DNA of 64,000 nucleotides, taken from an unidentified bacterial endosymbiont (GTDB taxonomy: Bacteria; Pseudomonadota; Gammaproteobacteria; Enterobacterales; Enterobacteriaceae). Location: positions 558,001 to 622,000 of the forward strand of contig NZ_OU963893.1 in NCBI RefSeq assembly GCF_918797525.1, written 5' to 3'. The notes under the pieces were generated by a model. The model did not search any database. It saw only the letters and a program-made list of their open reading frames with translations, and had not been told where the DNA came from. Position 1 is the first letter of the stretch; each line of letters opens with the position of its first letter. The translations under genes were made by a program, and so were the position numbers. Shown in pieces: positions 45,549-55,734 of this stretch.

Positions 45549-48101
45549 TTAGAACAGCTCGTGCGTCTCGCCGTTATCAATAATTTCTGTACCCACTTCA
45601 TGCACCGCCTGCGTGGTTGGCTGCGTGCCTTCAATGAAATACTCTTCACGGCTGTTACCCCCGCTGGCGAGCTGCCCGGTGCTACGGTCGATATTGACCG
45701 TAACAATGCCCGGCGGCGGCGTCAGTGGCTGCTCAGGGACACCGTCAAGAACCGATTTCATGTAAGCATCCCACGCGGGCTGTGCGCTCTTCGCGCCGCC
45801 TTCGTAACCGGAAATCTGATCTTTGATAGCGCCAGAGGCGGTTGTACGGCCCAAATTACGACGGTGATCGTCAAAGCCGATCCAGACTGACGTCACCACA
45901 CCCGGGCCGTAACCGGAGAACCACGCATCTTTCGAACTGTTGGTTGTCCCGGTTTTACCGCCGATGTCACGACGCTGCAAATCACGCCCTGCTCGCCAGC
46001 CGGTACCTTGCCACCCCGGTTCACCAAAGATATTGCTGTTCAGCGCGCTCTTAATCAGGAATGCCAGCGGCGTGTTGATCACATGCGGAGCGTACTCCTG
46101 GGCGCCGCTCTGCGCCACCAGGGCCTGGTTAGCCTGTTCCAGCTGAGGCTGAGGCGCGACGATGTTTTTCTGCTCTGCGGAAAGGGCAACGTCTTCCATA
46201 TCCCTGTTTTCAAGCACGTTAGATTTTTGCGTATCGCCGTAAATCACCGGAATATCGCACTCGGGGCAGGCAATTTTCGGGTTTGCTTCGAACAGAACAC
46301 CGCCCTGGTCGTTTTCGATTTTACTGATGTAGTGCGGGTCAATCAGGAACCCGCCGTTGGCCATCACCGAGTATCCTCGCGCCACCTGAAGCGGCGTAAA
46401 GGAGGCGGAGCCTAACGCCAGCGATTCGGTGTGTACGATATTCTGCGCCGGGAAGCCGAAGCGCTGCAGATACTCTGCCGCATAGTCGACGCCCATCGCA
46501 CGCATTGCACGCACCATCACCACGTTTTTAGACTGCCCCAGACCCTGACGAAGACGGATTGGACCTGCGTACTGTGCCGGAGAGTTCTTCGGCTGCCAGT
46601 CAGAACCCGCCCCCGCATCCCAGCGAGAGATAGGCACGTCATTGAGTATGCTGGCAAGGGTCAACCCTTTATCCATCGCGGCGGTGTACAGGAACGGTTT
46701 AATATTCGAGCCGACCTGTCGCAGCGCCTGAGTCGCGCGGTTAAACTTGCTCTGGTTGAAATCAAACCCCCCCACCAGCGCCATCACCGCGCCGTTTTGT
46801 GGGTTGATAGACACCAGCGCGGAGTTAACGTCGGGGACTTGCGCCAGCCACCAGGCATCATCCACCTTACGCACCCAGATTTGTTGTCCGGTCTGCACGA
46901 CGTCGGTCACTTTACGCGGCGTTGGCCCTTGCAGGGTGTCTGAACGATACGGACGCGCCCAGCGCATTCCGTCCATGCCCAGGGATACCGAGGTTCCATC
47001 TGCCATTATCACTACGGCTTGCTGAGGATCGGCCTGGGTTACTGCCGCTGGCCGCATGGGACCATAGGTTGGCAACGATTTCAGCGAGCGGATGATTTTT
47101 TGGCTGTCCCATGCGCTTTCACCCACTTTCCACAGCACGTTTGACGGGCCGCGGTAGCCGTGACGCATATCGTAGTCCATCACGTTATTACGTACCGCCT
47201 CTTGTGCCGCCTGCTGCACCTTACGAGTGACGGTAGTGTAAACGCGATAACCATCTTCATAGGCGTTTTCACCGTAACGACCCACCATATCCTGGCGGAC
47301 CATTTCCGTGAGATACGGTGCAGAGAAGGCGATTTCAGGCGCATGGTAATTCGCGTCGATGACATCGCTACGCGCCCTATCGAACTCGCTCTGGCTGATA
47401 TAGCCTTCGCTCAGCATACGGGACAAAACAACATTACGGCGTGCTGTGGCGCGATCGAGCGAGAAGAGCGGGTTAAACGTGGATGGCGCTTTAGGCAGAC
47501 CGGCAATGGTCGCCATTTCGCTCAGCGTCAACTGTTCGACAGGCTTACCGAAGTACACCTGTGCGGCAGCGCCTACGCCATAGGCGCGGTAGCCCAGATA
47601 GATCTTGTTGAGATACAGCTCCAGGATTTCATCTTTACTCAGTAACTGCTCAATGCGGATCGCGAGGAATACCTCTTTGATCTTACGCGTCAACGTCTTC
47701 TCAGGGCTGAGGAAGAAGTTACGCGCCAACTGCTGGGTAATGGTACTTGCTCCCTGAGAGGCGTGGCCCGAGAACAGCGCTACGCTTGCAGCACGGAAAA
47801 TCCCCACCGGGTCGACACCGTGGTGCTCGTAAAAACGGCTGTCCTCGGTGGCGATAAAAGCTTTCACCATAACGGGCGGAACGTGTTCTAAGGTCAATGG
47901 GATACGGCGCTTTTCGCCATATTGCGCCATTAATTCGCCATCGGCGCTATAGACCTGCATAGGGATCTGGAGCCGCACATCACGAAGCGTGGCGACATCG
48001 GGTAGCTGTGGCTCGATATATTTGTACAAACCATAAATCGAGCCTGCTCCCAGCAGAATGCAACAGACTGCAAGGATTAATAAATACTTTACGAACTTCA
48101 C
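45549..48101 (-). CDS. mrcA: Penicillin-binding protein 1A
   Basis: PBP1A is a bifunctional peptidoglycan glycosyltransferase and transpeptidase of the elongation machinery. A GTG at 48101 (KFVKYLLIL after the first residue) with GGGA 8 bases upstream gives 850 residues, the E. coli length; a second GTG at 48125 would add eight residues. One N-terminal membrane anchor precedes the GT51 domain, with catalytic ATEDSRFYEHHG. The transpeptidase has SXXK in SNIKPF, SKN, and KTGTTNSSKD. An OB-like domain lies between. It is divergent from hofM with 120 bases between starts. Confidence 0.97.
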   Translation of the reverse strand: MKFVKYLLILAVCCILLGAGSIYGLYKYIEPQLPDVATLRDVRLQIPMQVYSADGELMAQYGEKRRIPLTLEHVPPVMVKAFIATEDSRFYEHHGVDPVGIFRAASVALFSGHASQGASTITQQLARNFFLSPEKTLTRKIKEVFLAIRIEQLLSKDEILELYLNKIYLGYRAYGVGAAAQVYFGKPVEQLTLSEMATIAGLPKAPSTFNPLFSLDRATARRNVVLSRMLSEGYISQSEFDRARSDVIDANYHAPEIAFSAPYLTEMVRQDMVGRYGENAYEDGYRVYTTVTRKVQQAAQEAVRNNVMDYDMRHGYRGPSNVLWKVGESAWDSQKIIRSLKSLPTYGPMRPAAVTQADPQQAVVIMADGTSVSLGMDGMRWARPYRSDTLQGPTPRKVTDVVQTGQQIWVRKVDDAWWLAQVPDVNSALVSINPQNGAVMALVGGFDFNQSKFNRATQALRQVGSNIKPFLYTAAMDKGLTLASILNDVPISRWDAGAGSDWQPKNSPAQYAGPIRLRQGLGQSKNVVMVRAMRAMGVDYAAEYLQRFGFPAQNIVHTESLALGSASFTPLQVARGYSVMANGGFLIDPHYISKIENDQGGVLFEANPKIACPECDIPVIYGDTQKSNVLENRDMEDVALSAEQKNIVAPQPQLEQANQALVAQSGAQEYAPHVINTPLAFLIKSALNSNIFGEPGWQGTGWRAGRDLQRRDIGGKTGTTNSSKDAWFSGYGPGVVTSVWIGFDDHRRNLGRTTASGAIKDQISGYEGGAKSAQPAWDAYMKSVLDGVPEQPLTPPPGIVTVNIDRSTGQLASGGNSREEYFIEGTQPTTQAVHEVGTEIIDNGETHELF

Positions 48102-48221
48102 CGGAGATTTCCCATTTGGTTTCACTTGGGCAGTTTCTAAACAATCGCGCGGTAGTATAAAGGCAAGCCTGAATCATTGATATAGCCGTCACTCTGACGG
48201 GCGATAAGGAGATCGTGAAGC

Positions 48222-48998
48222 ATGGCTTTCAAAACATGGCAAACAGGTGTTCATATTCAACAAGATAAGGTTCTGATCGTTTCACTGGCGCGGGAAAAAA
48301 AGAGCTGGCGCTTATGCCGTTGGTGGGCTGTTCCCCTGGCGGAAGGCATTATCCGTGACGAGAAAATTTGTCAGCCAGAACGCCTGGTTGATGCCTTAGG
48401 CGACTGGCGAAGGAGATTGCCGCACCACCACCGGGTGTTTCTCTCTTTTCCTGCGGCGCGCACCCTGCAAAGAACCCTCCCTCGCCCCGCACTCGCGCTG
48501 CGCGACAGCGAGCAACTCACATGGCTAGGCGCGGCGCTCTCTCGTGAACTGGAGATGCCCGCGGATGCCCTGTGCTTCGATTACGCGCAGGACACCTTTA
48601 GCAACACATTTCATGTCACCGCCGCGCAAAACAAAGAGGTGGACGCGCTTTTAACGCTGGCGAAAACGCTGCGGTTGCGGCTGGCGACGATTACGCCGGA
48701 TGCCGGGGCGTTGACCAATCTCCTTCCCGCGGTAGCGCCTGCGCAATGCGTTGCCTGGCGTGATGAGCACCAGTGGCTGTGGGCCATGCGACACCAGTGG
48801 GGGAGACGTTTTACCACCGAAGCGGAAACCGTCAATGAGCTGGCGGCTCTGCTGGCCCTTACGCCGGATGACATAGCCCTGTTCGATCGGCAGCGAAATC
48901 CGTGGGAAATAGTGGACCGCTGTCAGCCGCCGCTGCCTGAATGCGGGGCTGATTATACCGTCGCGCTGGCGCTGGCCATGAGCGAGGTGCCTGAATGA
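48222..48998 (+). CDS. hofM: HofM, PilM-like protein of the cryptic type IV pilus/DNA-use operon
   Basis: The 258-residue protein is a short PilM-type protein; PilM is the cytoplasmic actin-like element of the type IV pilus alignment complex. Recognition rests on its position as first gene of hofMNOPQ between mrcA and aroK and on similarity to E. coli HofM. In E. coli, mutants of this operon cannot use DNA as sole carbon source. It overlaps hofN by four bases (ATGA). Expression in laboratory conditions is usually low. Confidence 0.9.
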   Translation: MAFKTWQTGVHIQQDKVLIVSLAREKKSWRLCRWWAVPLAEGIIRDEKICQPERLVDALGDWRRRLPHHHRVFLSFPAARTLQRTLPRPALALRDSEQLTWLGAALSRELEMPADALCFDYAQDTFSNTFHVTAAQNKEVDALLTLAKTLRLRLATITPDAGALTNLLPAVAPAQCVAWRDEHQWLWAMRHQWGRRFTTEAETVNELAALLALTPDDIALFDRQRNPWEIVDRCQPPLPECGADYTVALALAMSEVPE

Positions 48999-49489
48999 GC
49001 ATGACAAATTTCATCCCATGGCGAAAGCAACGGCGCCTGCGCTGCCTGCGTTTTTGGGGAGTACTGTCTGGTGCGGCGCTGTTATTGCTGCTGACGGTGT
49101 TGGGGTTACTGAGGATGGACAATGCGCTAGAGCTGCGCGCCCGGCAAACACAGCAGGCGGGCGCGCAAACCGTGCAGAAGGTGCTGGTTGCCCGCCAGAA
49201 ACAGGGAGCGCAAGCGCCGATACCCACGCATACGGCTTCACTGCAGGCATGGCAACCGGTACTGGAATCGCTATCAGCAACGATTCCGGCTCAGGCCTGG
49301 CTAACTGAGCTGCGCTATCAGCCCCCTTCGCTGATGGTTATTGGGTATGCCACGGCGCTTTCTGCTCTTTCAACCTTTCGTGATGCCCTCAGGGGCGTGA
49401 CGGGGTTCACGCCCGGGCTTACCGGTGAACTTCAGCAGCTAAGCCCGGGGCGCTGGGCGTTCACTTTTCAGCTTCTGCAGCAGGAGTGA
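48995..49489 (+). CDS. hofN: HofN, PilN-like inner-membrane protein
   Basis: The 164-residue protein begins NFIPWRKQRRLRCLRFW, with basic residues before a membrane segment (about 22-41). This is the PilN arrangement of a short cytoplasmic tail that binds PilM, one membrane helix, and a periplasmic domain. The rest is a coiled-coil and ferredoxin-like periplasmic region. It overlaps hofM by 4 bases, and AGGAG near its end serves hofO. Confidence 0.88.
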   Translation: MSMTNFIPWRKQRRLRCLRFWGVLSGAALLLLLTVLGLLRMDNALELRARQTQQAGAQTVQKVLVARQKQGAQAPIPTHTASLQAWQPVLESLSATIPAQAWLTELRYQPPSLMVIGYATALSALSTFRDALRGVTGFTPGLTGELQQLSPGRWAFTFQLLQQE

Positions 49490-49492
49490 CGC

Positions 49493-49954
49493 GTGGATAC
49501 CCTGTTTGAGCGCTGGTGCGAAAGCCGCCTTGGGTGGCGCGTGCTCGGTTGGTGCCTCGGTGTTGTCATGCTGAGCATGATGTTATGGACAACGTTGCTA
49601 AGACCGGTACAAAAGCAGCGTACTGCACTGCAACTGCAACTGACCCGCACCGAAAGGTTCAATGCATCGTTATGGCCTGCCGCCAGTAAGGTTTTACCCC
49701 CGGCTATTACCCCCGTCCGGCTGGCGGTGCAACCTTTTTCCCCGCTGGATTTTCAGTCCAGCGATGCCCGGCTGGTTCAGTGGAAACCGCTTTCAAGCGG
49801 AGGAGAGCTAACGCTGGATGCTGACTGGCAGGCGGTCCCGGCTGTTTTTTCCCGATTAGCACAACGGAATGCGCGGGTGATGGCGTTCTCCCTTACACCC
49901 CAGGGCGCGAAGTTACGCCTGCGCGTTCAACTGGAGCAAGACCATGCGCAATAG
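49493..49954 (+). CDS. hofO: HofO, PilO-like protein
   Basis: The 153-residue protein starts at GTG 49493 with AGGAG 49482-49486. A membrane segment (about 14-36) and a periplasmic domain resemble PilO. It overlaps hofP by 11 bases. Recognition is mainly positional within hofMNOPQ; sequence similarity in this family is weak. Confidence 0.85.
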   Translation: MDTLFERWCESRLGWRVLGWCLGVVMLSMMLWTTLLRPVQKQRTALQLQLTRTERFNASLWPAASKVLPPAITPVRLAVQPFSPLDFQSSDARLVQWKPLSSGGELTLDADWQAVPAVFSRLAQRNARVMAFSLTPQGAKLRLRVQLEQDHAQ

Positions 49955-50348
49955 CGTGCGATCCCTGCTGGTTTGCTCAGCGCTGTTAATGACCGGGATG
50001 CGCGATCCGTTTCATCCCCCTGCTGACCCCTGCGCCATTGAGGCTCTGTCGCAATGGCGCTATCGCGGCATGGTGGAGGGAGCCGGAAAGGTGGGGATTG
50101 TGCAGGATGGTCAAAAACGCTGGCATCGCCTGAAACAAGAGGATCGGCTGGCGGTGGGCTGGCGGGTCATGGCGATAAATGAAACGGAGCTGGTGGTTGA
50201 TGTGGGTGAAACCTGTGAACCGCAACAATGGACGTGGCAACAAGAAGGAGCGAAGAAAAATGGGCGTAAGGATAATACTGGTGCTGGCGCTACTCAGCCC
50301 CCCGCTGTGGGCCGCCGCGCCGAAGCCGGTCACGCTGGTGGTGGATGA
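49944..50348 (+). CDS. hofP: HofP, PilP-like protein
   Basis: The 134-residue protein has an N-terminal hydrophobic stretch (SLLVCSALLMTG) followed by MRDPFHPP, the PilP-type N-terminal motif shared with E. coli HofP. The ALSQWRYRGMV segment is also conserved. It begins inside the last codons of hofO. Its last 89 bases overlap hofQ in another frame, and the glycine-rich C-terminus (HAGGG) resembles the E. coli DGG end, so the overlap appears to be a conserved feature. Confidence 0.88.
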   Translation: MRNSVRSLLVCSALLMTGMRDPFHPPADPCAIEALSQWRYRGMVEGAGKVGIVQDGQKRWHRLKQEDRLAVGWRVMAINETELVVDVGETCEPQQWTWQQEGAKKNGRKDNTGAGATQPPAVGRRAEAGHAGGG

Positions 50349-51498
50349 TGTCCCGGTGGTTCAGGTGTTACAGGCGCTGGTGGCGCAGGAGAACCGTAAT
50401 CTGGTGGTGTCGCCGGATGTGAGCGGCTCGCTGTCGCTCAACCTGACGCGTGTCCCGTGGCGGCAGGCGCTACAGACGGTTATCACCAGTGCCGGACTTA
50501 TTCTGCGCGAAGATAAAGGCATTTTTTATGTCCATACCGCAGCCTGGCAACGTGAACAGCGGGAACGTCAGGAGCAAGAGCAGGCCCGGCGACAGCTTGA
50601 CGCGCCGCTCATCTCTCACGCCATTTCCTTCGCTTATGCCGATGCCGGAGAGTTGCAAAAAGCAGCGGAAAAGCAGCTGAGCCCAAAGGGCAGTTTGTCT
50701 GTCGATAAACGGACCAACCGCCTGTTGGTGCGCGATAACCAGACGGCGTTGAATACACTTCAGCGCTGGGCCGCGCAAATGGATATTCCGGTTGAACAGG
50801 TTGAACTGGCGGCACATATTGTGACTATCACTGAAAAAAGCCTGCGCGAGCTGGGCGTGAAATGGAACCTCGCCGAAGCCACACAGGCGGGTAATATTGG
50901 ACAGGTCACCACGCTCGGTGCCGACCTGTCCGTTGCTAACACCACCACGCATGTGGGTTTTAACATTGGGCGCATCAACGGCAGGCTGCTGGACCTTGAG
51001 CTCTCGGCGCTGGAGCAAAAGCAGCAGGTAGACATCATTGCCAGCCCCCGCCTGTTGGCCTCGCATATGCAGCCAGCCAGCATCAAGCAGGGCAGTGAAA
51101 TCCCCTACCAGGTCTCCAGCGGTGAGAGCGGCGCGACGTCTGTTGAATTTAAAGAGGCAGTACTGGGGATGGAGGTGACCCCGGTTGTTTTGCCGGGCGG
51201 CCGCGTGCGTCTGAAATTACACATTAGCGAGAATATGCCCGGACAGGTGCTCCAGCAGGCCGACGGCGAAACCCTGGCTATCGATAAACAAGAGATAGAA
51301 ACCCAGGTGGAGGTCAAAAGTGGAGAAACGCTGGCGTTGGGCGGGATCTTCTCGCAAAAGAACAAAACCGGCAGCGACAGCGTGCCGGGGCTGGGGAGAA
51401 TCCCCTGGATTGGGCAACTTTTTCGCCATGACGGAAAAGATAACGAACGGCGTGAACTGGTGGTGTTTATTACGCCGCGTCTGGTCGGTATTCATTAA
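50260..51498 (+). CDS. hofQ: HofQ, type IV pilus secretin (PilQ/ComE-like)
   Basis: HofQ is the outer-membrane secretin through which DNA or a pilus would pass. The start at 50260 (MGVRIILVLALLSPPLWA) has AAGGAG 9 bases upstream and gives 412 residues with a signal peptide, matching E. coli. N-terminal domains (VTLVVDDVPVVQVLQAL) precede the secretin core, with VPGLGRIPWIGQLFR and ELVVFITPRLV at the end. It overlaps hofP by 89 bases. The gene is intact, so the DNA-use system is complete here at hofM-Q. Confidence 0.93.
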   Translation: MGVRIILVLALLSPPLWAAAPKPVTLVVDDVPVVQVLQALVAQENRNLVVSPDVSGSLSLNLTRVPWRQALQTVITSAGLILREDKGIFYVHTAAWQREQRERQEQEQARRQLDAPLISHAISFAYADAGELQKAAEKQLSPKGSLSVDKRTNRLLVRDNQTALNTLQRWAAQMDIPVEQVELAAHIVTITEKSLRELGVKWNLAEATQAGNIGQVTTLGADLSVANTTTHVGFNIGRINGRLLDLELSALEQKQQVDIIASPRLLASHMQPASIKQGSEIPYQVSSGESGATSVEFKEAVLGMEVTPVVLPGGRVRLKLHISENMPGQVLQQADGETLAIDKQEIETQVEVKSGETLALGGIFSQKNKTGSDSVPGLGRIPWIGQLFRHDGKDNERRELVVFITPRLVGIH

Positions 51499-51787
51499 AG
51501 GTTAACGATCCCTGCTACGATTTTTCCTTCAGTTTGTTGCAGATGTTTGACGTGAGGCATGAATTAGCATACAAGGAGTACCGATTTGAGTTGGGCTGAC
51601 GAACGTCTTATAACCTTACGCGTCTGGAATGGTGATTTAATCAGTTGCCAAACAAGCCGTAGTATTGAGATAATTTTTAGTCTGACTCTCGCTCAATTGC
51701 ATATGAGGTTTCAGTTCATGTCCTGCTACGCTGGTGTCTGCGAAGCGGGGATTACCATTAACGAATAGTCTTAGTAGTACCGAAAAA
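51499..51787. promoter_or_regulatory. aroK upstream region with a possible leader ORF
   Basis: The 289 bases between hofQ and aroK should carry the dam superoperon promoters. A TTG-started frame of 60 codons (51586-51768) with AAGGAG seven bases upstream ends 19 bases before aroK. I cannot recognise the peptide; it may be a leader or chance. Confidence 0.35.
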
Positions 51788-52309
51788 ATGGCAGAGAAAC
51801 GCAATATCTTTCTGGTTGGGCCTATGGGTGCCGGCAAAAGCACTATTGGGCGTCAGTTAGCTCAACAACTCAATATGGAATTCTACGATTCTGATCAAGA
51901 GATTGAGAAACGAACCGGAGCTGATGTGGGCTGGGTCTTCGACGTTGAAGGCGAGGACGGTTTCCGTGATCGAGAAGAAAAAGTGATCAACGAACTCACG
52001 GAAAAACAGGGCATTGTGCTGGCAACTGGCGGCGGCTCTGTGAAATCTCGCGAAACCCGCAACCGTCTCTCCGCCCGTGGCGTAGTGGTCTATCTTGAGA
52101 CGACCATTGAAAAACAGCTCGCACGCACGCAGCGCGATAAAAAGCGCCCGCTGCTGCAGGTTGAAACGCCGCCTCGCGAAGTCCTGGAAGCCCTGGCCGG
52201 TGAACGCAATCCTCTGTACGAAGAGATTGCTGATGTGACCATTCGTACCGACGATCAGAGCGCAAAAGTGGTTGCAAACCAGATTATTCATATGCTGGAA
52301 AGCAACTGA
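51788..52309 (+). CDS. aroK: Shikimate kinase I
   Basis: AroK phosphorylates shikimate at O3 on the chorismate pathway. The start at 51788 ([19 protein letters not shown]) gives 173 residues, the E. coli length; the ATG at 51734 is not conserved. The Walker A motif GPMGAGKST is at 11-19, with [11 protein letters not shown] and the lid RDKKRPLL. It heads the superoperon aroK-aroB-damX-dam-rpe-gph-trpS. Confidence 0.98.
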   Translation: MAEKRNIFLVGPMGAGKSTIGRQLAQQLNMEFYDSDQEIEKRTGADVGWVFDVEGEDGFRDREEKVINELTEKQGIVLATGGGSVKSRETRNRLSARGVVVYLETTIEKQLARTQRDKKRPLLQVETPPREVLEALAGERNPLYEEIADVTIRTDDQSAKVVANQIIHMLESN

Positions 52310-52366
52310 TTCTGGCTTTATATACACTCGCCTGCGGGTAAAAGCATTTAAGGTGGATGTCGCGTC

Positions 52367-53455
52367 ATGGAGAGGATTACAGTTACTCTCGGGGAACGTA
52401 GTTACCCTATCACCATCGCGGCTGGTTTGTTTAACGACCCAGCTTCCTTCTTACCACTGAAAGCGGGTGATCAGGCTATGCTGGTCACCAATGAGACGCT
52501 GGCTCCGCTTTATCTCGACCGTGTTCGTCTTCTGCTTGAGCAGATGGGCGTAAAAGTCGACAGTGTGATTCTGCCCGATGGCGAGCAGTATAAAAGCCTG
52601 ACGGTACTGGATACCGTCTTTACCGCATTACTCCAAAAACCGCATGGTCGCGATACAACACTGCTTGCCCTTGGCGGCGGTGTGGTGGGCGATCTTACGG
52701 GGTTTGCTGCAGCAAGCTATCAACGTGGCGTACGTTTTATCCAAATTCCCACCACGTTGCTGTCGCAGGTCGACTCTTCTGTTGGCGGAAAAACGGCCGT
52801 CAATCATCCCCTTGGGAAAAACATGATTGGCGCGTTCTACCAGCCAGCATCGGTGGTAGTGGATCTCGACTGTCTCAACACCTTGCCAAAACGTGAGCTA
52901 GCTTCAGGCCTTGCTGAGGTGATCAAATACGGCATCATTCTTGATGGCGAGTTTTTTCACTGGCTGGAAGAGAATATTGATGCGCTGCTACGTCTTGACG
53001 GCCCTGCGCTGGCGTACTGCATTCGCCGTTGCTGTGAGCTGAAAGCGGAAGTTGTCGCCGCAGACGAGCGTGAAAGCGGCTTACGTGCTTTACTCAATCT
53101 GGGGCATACGTTTGGTCACGCCATCGAAGCCGAGATGGGCTACGGCAACTGGCTACATGGCGAAGCGGTGGCTGCCGGAATGGTTATGGCAGCGCGTGCG
53201 TCTGAACGGCTGGGACAGTTCACCTCTGAAGAGACAACGCGCATCACTGCCTTGCTTGAGCGTGCTGGCCTGCCGGTAGCAGGGCCGCAGGAGATGTCGG
53301 CAAACGCCTATTTACCCCACATGATGCGTGATAAAAAAGTATTAGCAGGCGAGATGCGTCTTGTGCTCCCGCTTGCAATAGGGAAAAGTGAAGTGCGCGG
53401 CGGAGTGCCGCACGATGTCGTTCTTGGCGCTATCGCTGACTGTCAGCGGGCGTAA
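52367..53455 (+). CDS. aroB: 3-dehydroquinate synthase
   Basis: AroB converts DAHP to 3-dehydroquinate with NAD and a divalent metal. The 362 residues equal E. coli. NAD binding lies in [22 protein letters not shown] and [25 protein letters not shown]; metal ligands lie in [10 protein letters not shown] and [12 protein letters not shown]. It follows aroK after 57 bases. In E. coli it is the second gene of the dam superoperon. Confidence 0.98.
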   Translation: MERITVTLGERSYPITIAAGLFNDPASFLPLKAGDQAMLVTNETLAPLYLDRVRLLLEQMGVKVDSVILPDGEQYKSLTVLDTVFTALLQKPHGRDTTLLALGGGVVGDLTGFAAASYQRGVRFIQIPTTLLSQVDSSVGGKTAVNHPLGKNMIGAFYQPASVVVDLDCLNTLPKRELASGLAEVIKYGIILDGEFFHWLEENIDALLRLDGPALAYCIRRCCELKAEVVAADERESGLRALLNLGHTFGHAIEAEMGYGNWLHGEAVAAGMVMAARASERLGQFTSEETTRITALLERAGLPVAGPQEMSANAYLPHMMRDKKVLAGEMRLVLPLAIGKSEVRGGVPHDVVLGAIADCQRA

Positions 53456-53547
53456 CAATTAGAAAGGTCAGGCCACTGTAACCCGTGGTCGTTTAGCTTC
53501 AGGCGAAATGCAAAGTCGTTAGCATAAGCCTTTGAGTGGGGTGTTAA

Positions 53548-54813
53548 ATGGATGAATTCAAACCAGAAGACGAGCTGAAACCCGATTCCGGCGATCGTCG
53601 TACTGGTCGTTCTCGTCAATCTTCAGAACGTGATAACGAGCCGCAGATCAACTTCGATGATGTTGAACTGGAGGCAGACGATCGTCGCCCTGCACGCAGC
53701 CGCAACGCGCGTGATGAGCGAGAAGAAGAGGATTATGAGTCCGGAGACGATTCAATAGACGAAGAGCCTGTAGAGCGTCGCCCGCGTAAACGTAAAAAAG
53801 CCGTAGCGGCGAAACCGGCCTCCCGCCAGTACATCATGATGGGGCTGGGCGTGCTGGTACTGGTGCTGCTGATTGTCGGCATTGGTTCCGCGCTGAAAGC
53901 ACCGTCAACGAATTCCACCGAGCAAAACCCTTCTGCCGGGAAGAGCATCAACCTTTCTGGTACCGATGCGGCCGATCAGGCGAATGGCGCACAGCCTGCG
54001 CCGGGTACGACCTCCGCTGAGCAGACCGTCGGCAACCCAACGACGCCTCAGGATGTCTCTCTGCCACCAGTCTCTGCCAACCCGGCTCAAAGCCAGCTAC
54101 CTGTAACGCCAGAGGGCCAGCAGCGTATAGAGGTTCAGGGCGACCTGAATAATGTGCTGACCCAGCCGCAGAACCAGGAGCAGGTAAATAACGTCGTGGT
54201 TAACTCCACGCTGCCAACAGAACCTGCCACTGTCGCTCCGATTCGTGGCGGTAGCGCGCAACCGCAGGCTACAGCAACCGAAACCAAACCACGCCAGACG
54301 CAAACGACGCAGCGTCCGGAACGTAAGCAGGCGGTGATTGAGCCTAAGCGTGAAACCAAACCTCAGGCAGTGGTAAAAGCGCCTGAAGGGAAGGCGGCGA
54401 CGCAACCGAAACGTACCGAAACGCCAGCGACCCAGACTGCGCCGAGAGCCACGGCGACCACTACGGCCCCGGCAGCGACAGCCGCCCCAGCGGCGAGTGC
54501 GTCCAGTGCAGCAGCAGGGAAAACGGCGGGTAACGTCGGTTCTCTGAAATCTGCGCCGTCCAGCAACTACACGCTGCAGCTGAGCAGTTCGTCTAACTAT
54601 GACAACCTTAACGGTTGGGCGAAGAAATCGAACCTGAAAAACTATGTGGTGTATCAGACGACGCGTAACGGACAACCATGGTATGTGCTGGTGAGCGGTG
54701 TTTATGCTTCTAAAGATGAAGCGAAACGTGCCGTTGCAACACTGCCCGCCGACGTTCAGGCGAAGAACCCGTGGGCGAAGCCGATTCATCAGGTTCAGGC
54801 CGATCTGAAGTAA
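53548..54813 (+). CDS. damX: Cell division protein DamX (SPOR domain)
   Basis: DamX is a bitopic inner-membrane protein that binds septal peptidoglycan and helps divisome function. The 421 residues are close to E. coli (428). An acidic, disordered N-terminus (about 1-90) precedes one membrane segment ([22 protein letters not shown]). A long Q/T/A-rich periplasmic linker follows, and then a C-terminal SPOR domain with [20 protein letters not shown]. The linker is alanine- and threonine-rich and variable, as is usual for the family. Confidence 0.97.
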   Translation: MDEFKPEDELKPDSGDRRTGRSRQSSERDNEPQINFDDVELEADDRRPARSRNARDEREEEDYESGDDSIDEEPVERRPRKRKKAVAAKPASRQYIMMGLGVLVLVLLIVGIGSALKAPSTNSTEQNPSAGKSINLSGTDAADQANGAQPAPGTTSAEQTVGNPTTPQDVSLPPVSANPAQSQLPVTPEGQQRIEVQGDLNNVLTQPQNQEQVNNVVVNSTLPTEPATVAPIRGGSAQPQATATETKPRQTQTTQRPERKQAVIEPKRETKPQAVVKAPEGKAATQPKRTETPATQTAPRATATTTAPAATAAPAASASSAAAGKTAGNVGSLKSAPSSNYTLQLSSSSNYDNLNGWAKKSNLKNYVVYQTTRNGQPWYVLVSGVYASKDEAKRAVATLPADVQAKNPWAKPIHQVQADLK

Positions 54814-54880
54814 TGTTTAAAGCGCAGGATGCTGTCGGAGCTTTCTCCACAGCCGGAGAAGGTGTAATCAGTTAGTCAGC

Positions 54881-55693
54881 ATGAAAAAAAATCGCGCTTT
54901 TCTGAAATGGGCAGGGGGGAAATACCCCCTGCTTGATGATATTAAAAAGCACCTGCCGAAAGGCGAGTGTCTAATCGAGCCCTTTGTGGGGGCGGGTTCG
55001 GTATTCCTGAATACCGATTTTTCTCGTTATATTCTGGCGGATATCAACAGCGACCTTATTAGCCTTTATAACATCGTCAAGCTGCGTACCGACGAGTACG
55101 TTGATGAGGCGCGTAAGCTGTTTACGCCTGAAAATAACCAACCGGATGCTTACTACCAGTTCCGCGCTGAGTTTAATCAGAGCAAGGATCCGTTCCGCCG
55201 CGCGCTGTTGTTCCTCTATCTGAACCGTCATGGCTACAACGGCCTGTGCCGGTATAATCTGCGGGGAGAGTTTAACGTCCCCTTTGGCCGCTATAAGCGC
55301 CCGTATTTTCCGCTGGCCGAGCTGCATCACTTCGCGCAAAAAGCGCAGAATGCCGAGTTCCATTGCCTCTCCTATGAAGAGTGCATGGAGCAGGCAGACG
55401 CCACGTCGGTAGTCTACTGCGATCCGCCTTACGCGCCGCTTTCAGCGACGGCGAATTTTACCGCTTATCATACCAACAGCTTCACACCGGCCGAGCAGGC
55501 CCGTCTGGCTGAAATGGCAGAAAAACTGGTCAGTAAAAGAATTCCGGTGTTAATTTCGAATCACGATACCCCTGATACGCGCGAATGGTACAAAGCCGCG
55601 AAGCATTTTCAGGTCAAAGTGCGGCGTAGCATTAGCAGCAACGGCGGCACACGTAAAAAGGTGGACGAACTCCTGGCTCTTTATCGCCCCTGA
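54881..55693 (+). CDS. dam: DNA adenine methylase Dam
   Basis: Dam methylates N6 of adenine in GATC, directing mismatch repair and timing replication initiation. The 270 residues are slightly fewer than E. coli (278), the difference lying mainly at the C-terminus. The AdoMet motif is [10 protein letters not shown], the catalytic motif DPPYAPLS, and [21 protein letters not shown] lies near the end. It lies 67 bases after damX in the superoperon and 41 before rpe. Confidence 0.98.
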   Translation: MKKNRAFLKWAGGKYPLLDDIKKHLPKGECLIEPFVGAGSVFLNTDFSRYILADINSDLISLYNIVKLRTDEYVDEARKLFTPENNQPDAYYQFRAEFNQSKDPFRRALLFLYLNRHGYNGLCRYNLRGEFNVPFGRYKRPYFPLAELHHFAQKAQNAEFHCLSYEECMEQADATSVVYCDPPYAPLSATANFTAYHTNSFTPAEQARLAEMAEKLVSKRIPVLISNHDTPDTREWYKAAKHFQVKVRRSISSNGGTRKKVDELLALYRP

Positions 55694-55734
55694 GCCGTTT
55701 TGCCCGCCGGTACACACATTTCAAGGAGATGCGG

